From Bacillus sp. SD075 (lineage in GTDB: Bacteria > Bacillota > Bacilli > Bacillales > DSM-1321): a stretch of 56,984 nt of DNA. The DNA is taken from assembly GCF_017355165.1 (NCBI RefSeq), contig NZ_JADILK010000030.1:1-56984 (forward strand), written 5' to 3'. This document shows, in pieces, positions 49,033-56,984 of this stretch. The translations under genes were made by a program, and so were the position numbers. Numbering within the stretch: the stretch's first letter is position 1; each line of letters begins with the position of its first letter. Below the pieces are notes generated by a model that saw only the letters and a program-made list of their open reading frames with translations, made no database searches and was not told the DNA's origin.

Positions 49033-49914
49033 ATGAAGGATTATCTAATAAAGGCGTTAGGCTATGACGGGCAGGTTCGGGCATATGCTGTTTCAACAAC
49101 AGACACCGTAGGAGAAGCTCAACGACGCCATTATACATGGCCCACTGCTTCAGCTGCCCTTGGACGGGCTATGACGGCAGGCGTTATGATGGGTGGAATG
49201 TTAAAAGGTGAAGAAAAGCTGACGATTAAAATCGAGGGCGGTGGGCCGATTGGTTCCATCCTGGTCGACAGCAATGCAAAGGGAGAAGTCCGCGGATATG
49301 TCACCCACCCGCAGACCCACTTTGATTTGAATGAGCAAGGAAAGCTGGATGTAAGGAAAGCGGTAGGCACCGATGGATTGCTGACTGTTGTCAAAGATAT
49401 CGGTCTTCGTGATTACTTTTCAGGGCAAGTGCCAATTGTATCGGGGGAATTGGGTGAAGATTTCACTTATTACTTTGTTACTTCCGAACAGGTACCTTCA
49501 TCTGTGGGGGTAGGGGTTCTGGTGAATCCGGATAATTCAATCCTTGCAGCGGGTGGATTTATCATTCAGTTGATGCCAGGTACTTCCGAAGATACGATTT
49601 CCAAAATCGAAAATCGACTAAGCACGATAACTCCTGTTTCTAAGATGATTCAAAGCGGCATGACTCCTGAAGAAATCCTGACTGAAATTTTAGGTGAGGG
49701 TAATGTGAATATACTAGAAAAAATGGATGTCCAATTCTCCTGTCAATGTTCTCGGGAAAGAATTGCAAATGCATTGATTAGCCTAGGGAGAGCTGAGATT
49801 CGGGATATCATTGAGACAGAGGGGCAAGCGGAGGCACAATGTCATTTTTGTAATCAGACCTACCAATTCTCGAAGGAAGAACTAGAGGAACTAGAAGCAG
49901 AAACCAAAAAATAA
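49033..49914 (+). CDS. hslO: Redox-regulated chaperone Hsp33
   Basis: Chaperone activated by oxidation: zinc is released, disulfides form, and the protein binds unfolding clients. The C-terminal redox switch is intact, C237-x-C239 and C270-x2-C273. The N-terminal core has [17 protein letters not shown] and [19 protein letters not shown]. Length 293. GGAAGGAGC precedes the ATG. It is in one unit with coaX and the PrsA-like gene. Confidence 0.97.
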   Translation: MKDYLIKALGYDGQVRAYAVSTTDTVGEAQRRHYTWPTASAALGRAMTAGVMMGGMLKGEEKLTIKIEGGGPIGSILVDSNAKGEVRGYVTHPQTHFDLNEQGKLDVRKAVGTDGLLTVVKDIGLRDYFSGQVPIVSGELGEDFTYYFVTSEQVPSSVGVGVLVNPDNSILAAGGFIIQLMPGTSEDTISKIENRLSTITPVSKMIQSGMTPEEILTEILGEGNVNILEKMDVQFSCQCSRERIANALISLGRAEIRDIIETEGQAEAQCHFCNQTYQFSKEELEELEAETKK

Positions 49915-49932
49915 TATACGGGGGATAAGGGT

Positions 49933-50829
49933 TTGCCAAAACAAAAGCTTCGGGCGATTATTGCTGGCCTTGCCTTGTTGAACCTATTGACTATCATCAT
50001 CTTTGTCATAAAACCACTAATCATTTCTAAATCCGTCATTGGGGAAGAAACGGCCGCAAAGGTTGGGTCCAAGGATATTTCCCGGGACGCATGGATGAAT
50101 GAGCTCGAAAAAAGATATGGGGAAGATGTACTTGAGGAAATGGTCGATAAAGAAGTAGTGAAACAGGCAGCTGAAAAATACAAAGTGAAAACTTCGGATG
50201 AAGAGCTCGATCGGGAACTTAAAATGATGAAAACGATGTATGGGACTGCCGGTCAGAACCTAAAAAAAAGTAACGATCAACTGAGGCAGGAAATTCAGTC
50301 GAGTCTCCTCCTCGAGAAGCTCCTCACCAAGGACGTTTCGGTTTCCGAAACAGCAATGCGGAATCATTATGATAATAATAAGGATATCTACAGAATCCCT
50401 ACTGCTTTCCATATTTCCCATATTACTTCGTCTACAAAAAAGCAAGCAGACCAAATCATACGTGAACTGGAGAAAGGTGTCTCCTTTAATGTCTTAGCGA
50501 TGGAAAAGTCTCTTGATGAATTTACTGCCAATCAAGGGGGCGACATGGGTTATATATCACAGGATAACGAGCAAGTCTCCAAGGAATACATAACCGCCGC
50601 CGAGAAATTGAAGGTGAAAAAGTGGAGTGATGCCATCCAAACGGAAGATGGCTGGGCCGTTCTTTATCTGCATGAAAGGATAGAGGGCAAGCAGTATGAA
50701 TACGACGAAGTTAAAGATAAGATTCACCGCCAAATAGCTCTTGAACAGATTCAGGCACCGGTCTCAGGGAAAATCTTCTGGGACGAATTTGATGTAGAAT
50801 GGTTTTATGGATTGAAAGAACAAAAGTAG
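49933..50829 (+). CDS. yacD: PrsA-like peptidyl-prolyl isomerase YacD
   Basis: Membrane-anchored foldase-like protein with an N-terminal signal/anchor (about 7-30), a SurA-type helical domain and a central parvulin rotamase domain (about 155-255, with HISHITSSTKK and ANQGGDMGYIS). Its C-terminus VEWFYGLKEQK matches B. subtilis YacD. No lipobox Cys is present, unlike PrsA itself. The start is TTG 49933 behind GGGGGATAAGGG; 298 residues. It probably assists folding outside the membrane; clients are unknown. Confidence 0.9.
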   Translation: MPKQKLRAIIAGLALLNLLTIIIFVIKPLIISKSVIGEETAAKVGSKDISRDAWMNELEKRYGEDVLEEMVDKEVVKQAAEKYKVKTSDEELDRELKMMKTMYGTAGQNLKKSNDQLRQEIQSSLLLEKLLTKDVSVSETAMRNHYDNNKDIYRIPTAFHISHITSSTKKQADQIIRELEKGVSFNVLAMEKSLDEFTANQGGDMGYISQDNEQVSKEYITAAEKLKVKKWSDAIQTEDGWAVLYLHERIEGKQYEYDEVKDKIHRQIALEQIQAPVSGKIFWDEFDVEWFYGLKEQK

Positions 50830-50872
50830 GTCAATGGTTGTGTGAGAAAATTTAGAATATAGTATATAATCA

Positions 50873-50902
50873 TTGACAATGAACTATTAAAACTGGTAAC
50901 TT
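50873..50902 (+). promoter_or_regulatory. Promoter region of cysK
   Basis: A perfect TTGACA at 50873 has only a weak TAACTT 18 bp downstream; a perfect TATAAT at 50865-50870 has no good -35. The segment 50918-50937 has CAATA and TATTG arms and could hold the CymR site expected for cysK, but I cannot confirm it. Confidence 0.35.
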
Positions 50903-50958
50903 TAAATTAATAAAACCAATAAACATACTCGGTATTGAAATGATAAGGAGTGGAGAAA

Positions 50959-51885
50959 ATGGCACGTATAGCTAATTCTGTAATCGATTTAATTGGACAA
51001 ACACCTATTGTGAAGTTAAATAAGCTTCAAAATGAAAACAGTGCAGATATTTATCTGAAACTTGAGTATTTTAATCCGGGCAGTAGTGTAAAAGACCGTA
51101 TCGCTCTTGCGATGATCGAAGCGGCAGAAAAGACTGGTAACCTTAAGCCGGGTGATACGATCATCGAACCTACAAGCGGGAATACTGGAATAGGATTAGC
51201 GATGGTAGCTGCGGCAAAGGGCTATAAATCAATTCTGGTTATGCCGGAGACGATGAGTTTGGAACGCCGTAACTTGCTTCGCGCTTATGGCGCCGAGTTA
51301 GTTCTTACTCCTGGACCTGAAGGAATGAAGGGCGCAATCGCAAAGGCGACTGAGCTGTCAAAAGAAAAAGGTTACTTCATTCCACAGCAATTCGAGAATG
51401 AAGCCAACCCTGAAGTTCATCGGAACACTACAGGCCCTGAAATTGTTGAAGCCTTTGGTGATGAGGGTCTGGATGCATTCGTTGCGGGAATCGGTACTGG
51501 TGGAACCATAACAGGTGCTGGTGAAGTCCTGCGTGAAAAATACCCTGACATTAAAATTTACGCTGTTGAGCCTGCGGATTCTCCGGTATTATCGGGTGGG
51601 ACTCCAGGACCTCATAAAATCCAAGGAATCGGTGCAGGTTTTGTCCCAAGTATTTTGAATACAGATCTCTATGACGAAATCATTCAAGTCAATACAGAGG
51701 AATCATTTGATTATGCCCGCCGCGCAGCAAAAGAGGAAGGGATCCTCGGCGGTATATCTTCTGGAGGCGCAATTGCAGCTGCCATTAAAGTGGCTGACAA
51801 ACTGGGAAAAGGCAAAAAGGTACTTGCTATCATCCCAAGTAATGGTGAACGTTATTTAAGTACACCATTATATAACTTTGAGTAA
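50959..51885 (+). CDS. cysK: Cysteine synthase A
   Basis: O-acetylserine thiol-lyase that makes cysteine from O-acetylserine and sulfide; it also acts as a partner of CymR in sulfur control in B. subtilis. The PLP lysine is K45 in [22 protein letters not shown] and [10 protein letters not shown] (phosphate-binding) follow. The 308 residues equal B. subtilis. ATG 50959 follows AAGGAG. A terminator ends it. The pabB-pabA-pabC genes that follow cysK in B. subtilis are absent. Confidence 0.98.
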   Translation: MARIANSVIDLIGQTPIVKLNKLQNENSADIYLKLEYFNPGSSVKDRIALAMIEAAEKTGNLKPGDTIIEPTSGNTGIGLAMVAAAKGYKSILVMPETMSLERRNLLRAYGAELVLTPGPEGMKGAIAKATELSKEKGYFIPQQFENEANPEVHRNTTGPEIVEAFGDEGLDAFVAGIGTGGTITGAGEVLREKYPDIKIYAVEPADSPVLSGGTPGPHKIQGIGAGFVPSILNTDLYDEIIQVNTEESFDYARRAAKEEGILGGISSGGAIAAAIKVADKLGKGKKVLAIIPSNGERYLSTPLYNFE

Positions 51886-51905
51886 GAACAGACACTATTA
51901 ATGAG

Positions 51906-51940
51906 AAGCGAAGTTCCTTGGGGGCTTTGCTTTTCTTTTT
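51906..51940 (+). terminator. Terminator after cysK
   Basis: AAGCGAAG pairs with CTTTGCTT (one wobble), followed by TTTCTTTTT. Confidence 0.75.
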
Positions 51941-51980
51941 GTAGTTAAGTCAGCAGAAATGTTCCAAGTCTTCATGAAGC

Positions 51981-52010
51981 TTGCACTATGCCTATGTAAA
52001 TGGGTAAACT
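51981..52010 (+). promoter_or_regulatory. Candidate sigma-A promoter of the fol operon
   Basis: TTGCAC, 18-bp spacer, TAAACT; 38 bp before folP. It makes folP-folB-folK a unit of its own here. Confidence 0.5.
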
Positions 52011-52048
52011 CGTATATATAGATTTCTTTAGGCGAAGGAGAACGTGGG

Positions 52049-52894
52049 ATGTCATTAGCTGGAGCGTCAAAAATAAAATGCGGTTCATTTGATTTGGATT
52101 ACAGCAATAAAACCTTAATTATGGGGATTTTGAATGTTACGCCGGACTCCTTTTCGGATGGCGGGAAATATAATCGGATAGATGCTGCTTTGAAGCATGC
52201 CGAACGGATGGTCAACGACGGAGCGGATATATTGGATATAGGCGGAGAGTCCACCCGTCCTAACTACGAGAGGATATCGGATGAAGAGGAAATAGAGAGA
52301 GTCGCCCCGATTATTGAAGCCATATCCCGTAATATTGAGGTCCCAATATCGGTCGATACGTATAAATCGAGAGTGGCAGAAGCGGCGGTAAAGGCAGGAG
52401 CCCATATATTAAATGATATTTGGGGAGGGAAAGCCGATTCCTTAATGTCAAAGGTTGCTGCGGAATATAAGGTGCCGATCATCTTGATGCATAATAGGAA
52501 TAATATGGATTATGAACGTTTTGTCAGGGATGTACTTCAAGATTTATTCGAAAGCATCACGTTGGTAAAGGATGCGGGGGTCAAGGATGAAAACATCATT
52601 CTCGATCCAGGTATCGGTTTTGCGAAGGATTTAAAGTTAAATTTGGAAATGATGAGGAATCTTGATAAGTTGGTATCATTAGGTTATCCCGTGCTGTTAG
52701 CCACATCAAGAAAGTCCATGATTGGACATGTTCTGGACCTGCCGCCTAGTGAGCGGATGGAAGGAACGGCCGCCACAATCTGCCATGGAATTCTACAAGG
52801 TTGTCAAATGGTTCGTGTACATGATGTGAAAGAAATGGCACGGACTGCAAAGATGATGGATGCTCTATTAGGAAAAGGTGAATGGAATGGATAA
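52049..52894 (+). CDS. folP: Dihydropteroate synthase
   Basis: Joins p-aminobenzoate to the pterin pyrophosphate in folate synthesis; target of sulfonamides (gene sul in B. subtilis). TIM barrel of 281 residues with MGILNVTPDSFSDGG (about 28-42), DIGGESTRPN, DPGIGFAKD and LLATSRKSMIG. AAGGAG lies 9 bp or more upstream of ATG 52049. It overlaps folB by 8 bp. With pabABC missing from this site, p-aminobenzoate must be supplied by genes elsewhere or taken up. Confidence 0.97.
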   Translation: MSLAGASKIKCGSFDLDYSNKTLIMGILNVTPDSFSDGGKYNRIDAALKHAERMVNDGADILDIGGESTRPNYERISDEEEIERVAPIIEAISRNIEVPISVDTYKSRVAEAAVKAGAHILNDIWGGKADSLMSKVAAEYKVPIILMHNRNNMDYERFVRDVLQDLFESITLVKDAGVKDENIILDPGIGFAKDLKLNLEMMRNLDKLVSLGYPVLLATSRKSMIGHVLDLPPSERMEGTAATICHGILQGCQMVRVHDVKEMARTAKMMDALLGKGEWNG

Positions 52895-53246
52895 GATATA
52901 TGTGAATAGAATGGAGTTTTACGGATATCATGGAGTTTTTCCAGAAGAAACGAAGCTTGGTCAGCGGTTTAAAGTGGATTTAATCGTCCAGGCTGATTTA
53001 GCCAAGGCTGGGAAGAGTGACAACCTTGAAGACTCTATTAACTATGGTGAGTTATATGAAGTGTGTAAAAGTGTTGTTGAGGGAGAACCTTTTAAGTTAG
53101 TGGAAGCTGTCGCTGAAAAGATTGCCTCTGAACTACTTAATAAATATTCTTCCATCGAGACATGCACCGTGAAGGTCTATAAACCAGATCCTCCAATAGC
53201 CGGTCACTATGATTCAGTTGCTATAGAGATTGTAAGGGGACGTTGA
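52887..53246 (+). CDS. folB: Dihydroneopterin aldolase
   Basis: Converts dihydroneopterin to 6-hydroxymethyl-dihydropterin and glycolaldehyde. The 119 residues keep MEFYGYHGVFPEE (catalytic Glu and Tyr region), DSINYGELYE and the end KPDPPIAGHYDSVAIEI (catalytic Lys). The start is ATG 52887 inside the end of folP, with AAAGGTG upstream. folK follows within 3 bp of the stop. Confidence 0.97.
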   Translation: MDKIYVNRMEFYGYHGVFPEETKLGQRFKVDLIVQADLAKAGKSDNLEDSINYGELYEVCKSVVEGEPFKLVEAVAEKIASELLNKYSSIETCTVKVYKPDPPIAGHYDSVAIEIVRGR

Positions 53247-53248
53247 TT

Positions 53249-53776
53249 GTGGTAAATATTGCTTACCTTTCAATAGGGTCGAACTTAGGGGATCGCCTTG
53301 AAACATTCCAAAGCGCTTTCCAATTATTGTCCGAAAATCCACATATAAAGTTGTTGGCCTGCTCTTCTTTATATGAAACGGACCCGATAGGATATGAAGA
53401 CCAGGACTGTTTTTTAAATGCGGTCCTTAAAGTGGAAACTGATTTAGAACCCGAAAAATTACTTCATGCTTGTATGAAAATTGAACAAGATTTAGGGAGA
53501 AAAAGGGAAATCAGGTGGGGTCCCCGTACTTTAGACCTTGACATTTTGTTATATAATCATGAAAATATTGAGACAGAGATTCTTTCAGTCCCGCACCCTC
53601 GTATGCACGAGAGGGCTTTTGTTATCGTGCCTTTAATGGAAGTGGACCCTGATATATCACTTCCGCAAATGGATGCACCTTTGAGCGACCTGCTTGAACA
53701 GATTTCGGATAAAGAAGGAGTTCGATTATGGAAGGTGAAAAATGGGGAAGGCGTATTCGCGCTTTTCGAAAGTTAA
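53249..53776 (+). CDS. folK: 2-amino-4-hydroxy-6-hydroxymethyldihydropteridine pyrophosphokinase
   Basis: Transfers pyrophosphate from ATP to hydroxymethyl-dihydropterin, the step before FolP. Motifs: AYLSIGSNLGDR at the start, SSLYETDPIGYEDQDCFLNA, and RWGPRTLDLDILLY with the metal-binding DLD; VPHPRMHERAFV follows. GTG 53249, spaced 9 bp from AAGGGG, gives 175 residues; TTG 53243 is too close to the site. The last 49 bp overlap yazB. Confidence 0.96.
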   Translation: MVNIAYLSIGSNLGDRLETFQSAFQLLSENPHIKLLACSSLYETDPIGYEDQDCFLNAVLKVETDLEPEKLLHACMKIEQDLGRKREIRWGPRTLDLDILLYNHENIETEILSVPHPRMHERAFVIVPLMEVDPDISLPQMDAPLSDLLEQISDKEGVRLWKVKNGEGVFALFES

Positions 53777-53940
53777 AGGGGTATACCCAGGAAGGCTTTG
53801 CGAGAGAAATAGGTGTTTCCGTTTCCTTGCTGGGAGAAATCGAACGAGGGAACCGCAACCCTTCAGAGGCATTTTTACTGGAAGTGGCGGAAATTCTCCA
53901 TGTTTCCATTGAGGAGCTTCAGCCACCTGAGGATAAGTGA
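53728..53940 (+). CDS. yazB: Helix-turn-helix protein YazB
   Basis: Small XRE/Cro-type DNA-binding protein of 70 residues, one HTH domain only (GYTQEGFAREIGVSVSLLGE at about 18-37, IERGNRNPS after it). Target and signal are unknown. Its position overlapping folK and preceding dusB is conserved in Bacillus, which suggests a link to the folate/dusB transcript rather than a mobile origin. AAAGAAGGAG precedes the ATG. Confidence 0.92.
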   Translation: MEGEKWGRRIRAFRKLKGYTQEGFAREIGVSVSLLGEIERGNRNPSEAFLLEVAEILHVSIEELQPPEDK

Positions 53941-53964
53941 AAGAATGTTATAGGAGGCCACAAC

Positions 53965-54963
53965 TTGTTGAAAATAGGCAATATAGAAATGAAGAATCAG
54001 GTAGTGCTAGCGCCGATGGCGGGAGTCTGTAACTCGGCATTCCGCTTGACCGTCAAGGAATTTGGTGCTGGTCTTGTTTGTGCGGAGATGGTCAGTGACA
54101 AGGGCATCGTTTTACAAAATGCTAAAACGATGAATATGCTTTATATAGATGAAAGAGAAAAGCCGTTAAGTTTGCAGATCTTTGGCGGAGTAAAGAAATC
54201 TTTGGTTGAAGCTGCACAATTTGTAGATAAAAATACAAATGCTGACATCATTGATATCAACATGGGCTGCCCGGTTCCTAAAATCACGAAATGTGATGCG
54301 GGTGCGAAGTGGCTTCTTGATCCAAACAAAATTTATGAGATGGTTTCAGCGGTGGTTGATGCTGTAGAAAAGCCGGTAACGGTGAAAATGCGCATAGGCT
54401 GGGATGATGAGCATGTTTTTGCGATTCAAAATGCTCAGGCTGTTGAACGTGCGGGTGGTAAAGCTGTTTCCATGCATGGCAGGACACGAGTTCAAATGTA
54501 TGAAGGAAAAGCTAATTGGGACATCATCCGTGAAGTGAAGAAATCAATTAACATTCCCCTTATCGGTAACGGTGATGTTGAAACTCCACAGGATGCGGAA
54601 AGAATGCTGAAGGAAACGGGTGTTGATGGGGTCATGATCGGCCGTGCAGCGCTAGGTAACCCGTGGATGATTTACCGGACTGTAAAATATCTGGAAACTG
54701 GCCAACTGATGGATGAACCTTCAGTTCGTGAAAAGATGGACGTTTGTGTGCTTCATATGGATCGTCTAATTGCGTTGAAAAATGAAAATGTCGCTGTTCG
54801 TGAAATGCGTAAGCATGCTTCTTGGTATTTAAAGGGTGTTAAAGGGAACGCTAAGGCCCGTAAAGGAATTAATGATTGTGAAACAAGGGAAGATGTTGTA
54901 AGCCTTCTTTATGGACTTGTGGATGATATTGAAGCGAAGCAACAAAATATCCAAATGGTCTGA
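53965..54963 (+). CDS. dusB: tRNA-dihydrouridine synthase DusB
   Basis: FMN- and NADPH-dependent enzyme that reduces uridines in tRNA D-loops. TIM barrel of 332 residues: VLAPMAGVCNSAFRL (about 13-27), INMGCPVPKITK with the catalytic Cys, SMHGRTRVQMYEG, GNGDVETPQDA and MIGRAALGNPW. The start is TTG 53965 (or the next TTG at 53968) with AGGAGG at 53952-53957. It is followed by a terminator and lysS, as in B. subtilis (yacF). Confidence 0.96.
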   Translation: MLKIGNIEMKNQVVLAPMAGVCNSAFRLTVKEFGAGLVCAEMVSDKGIVLQNAKTMNMLYIDEREKPLSLQIFGGVKKSLVEAAQFVDKNTNADIIDINMGCPVPKITKCDAGAKWLLDPNKIYEMVSAVVDAVEKPVTVKMRIGWDDEHVFAIQNAQAVERAGGKAVSMHGRTRVQMYEGKANWDIIREVKKSINIPLIGNGDVETPQDAERMLKETGVDGVMIGRAALGNPWMIYRTVKYLETGQLMDEPSVREKMDVCVLHMDRLIALKNENVAVREMRKHASWYLKGVKGNAKARKGINDCETREDVVSLLYGLVDDIEAKQQNIQMV

Positions 54964-55008
54964 TGTTTGACTTTACCTTCCTATTTTCCTATAATACGCT
55001 TATCTCAG

Positions 55009-55033
55009 ACTGCCAGTAATCCTGGCAGTTTTT
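55009..55033 (+). terminator. Terminator after dusB
   Basis: ACTGCCAG and CTGGCAGT form a perfect 8-bp stem, then a T-run. Confidence 0.85.
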
Positions 55034-55073
55034 ATATGTACATAAGTAATGTTTTTAGATAAAAAGCTGTTGA

Positions 55074-56651
<1,578 letters not shown>

Positions 56652-56680
56652 AATAAGCAGCATGAGTTTCGATTACAGGG

Positions 56681-56752
56681 CCGAATTTGGATGGCTGGGA
56701 TCAATGGGTGTAGCTCCTGATCCTGGTAAGTCCAATTCGGTTTTTGTTTTTT
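56681..56752 (+). terminator. Large terminator after lysS
   Basis: CCGAATTTGGA (56681-56691) pairs with TCCAATTCGG (56731-56740) with one bulge; inside, GGATCA pairs with TGATCC. TTTTTGTTTTTT follows. Confidence 0.8.
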
Positions 56753-56838
56753 AATTATAATTTCATGACTTCTAATAGAGTGGATTATGGGGTTTGAAAG
56801 AAAAACAACATTATCTCAAAAAAACTTTATAAAAGGTA

Positions 56839-56867
56839 TTGCGCAGTTAACGTAATGGTGTTATATT
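56839..56867 (+). promoter_or_regulatory. Likely rRNA operon promoter P1
   Basis: TTGCGC, 17-bp spacer, TATATT, with AT-rich sequence upstream. It lies 93 bp before a second promoter of the same class. The gene-free end of the window (56652-56984) holds the lysS terminator and these two promoters. Confidence 0.65.
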
Positions 56868-56931
56868 TATATCTGTCGTTACGAACGAGTTGCAAACAGA
56901 TTACAAACTTTTAAAAAGTTTTAAAAAGTTG

Positions 56932-56960
56932 TTGACTTGAAGTGATGAAGATGTTATTAT
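56932..56960 (+). promoter_or_regulatory. Likely rRNA operon promoter P2
   Basis: TTGACT, 17-bp spacer, TATTAT, preceded by repeated TTTTAAAAAG. The tandem layout about 90 bp apart is typical of Bacillus rrn operons. The 16S gene would start beyond the window. Confidence 0.7.
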
Positions 56961-56984
56961 AAATAAGCTGTTCCGAAAGATATT

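Overview
The window is a piece of chromosome from an endospore-forming, AT-rich Firmicute of the family Bacillaceae. It carries many sporulation-specific genes (csfB, yabG, sspF, spoVG, fin, spoVT, yabP, yabQ, spoIIE). Its order follows the origin-proximal csfB-to-lysS block of Bacillus subtilis almost gene by gene. Many proteins resemble their B. subtilis counterparts strongly, but the sequence is not B. subtilis itself. A Peribacillus-like species is my guess and cannot be settled from the window. Protein and family comparisons are from memory, not from searches.

Layout. Positions 1-8000 hold csfB, a PLP decarboxylase (yaaO), and the tightly packed tmk-darA-yaaR-holB-ricT-yabA run, then trmN6-yazA-rsmI, closed by a bidirectional terminator against the leftward abrB gene. 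From 8.9 to 23 kb come metS, tatD, yabE, rnmV, rsmA, yabG, veg, sspF, ispE, purR, ridA, spoVG, glmU and prs. From 22.9 to 26.9 kb an ssuA-ssuD-ssuC-ssuB sulfonate-sulfur operon with its own promoter and leader attenuator sits between prs and ctc, which are adjacent in B. subtilis. From 27 to 38.8 kb come ctc, pth, fin, mfd, spoVT, yabM, yabN, rqcP, yabP, yabQ, divIC and yabR. Two leftward tRNA genes (Met-CAU, Glu-UUC) follow. From 39.4 to 56.7 kb come spoIIE, yabS, yabT, tilS, hprT, ftsH, coaX, hslO, a PrsA-like foldase gene, cysK, folP, folB, folK, yazB, dusB and lysS. The right edge has two tandem sigma-A promoters 93 bp apart, which look like the start of an rRNA operon just outside the window.

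How the parts work together. Most genes are housekeeping: nucleotide supply (tmk, prs, hprT, purR), replication control (holB, yabA), rRNA and tRNA processing and modification (rnmV, rsmA, rsmI, trmN6, tilS, dusB), aminoacylation (metS, lysS), envelope and division (glmU, yabM, divIC, ftsH), cofactors (coaX, folP, folB, folK) and sulfur (ssu, cysK). The sporulation programme is interleaved. I can read promoter candidates for sigma-A with Spo0A boxes (abrB, spoIIE), sigma-H (spoVG), sigma-G (spoVT), sigma-K (yabG) and sigma-B (ctc).

No clear new multi-gene system is visible. The points most worth a second look are an ECF-type promoter antisense to yabE, the unexplained ssu leader RNA, a promoter-hairpin unit upstream of metS, a decayed gene between spoVG and glmU, the absence of pabB/pabA/pabC between cysK and folP, and zinc-knuckle cysteines in MetS.
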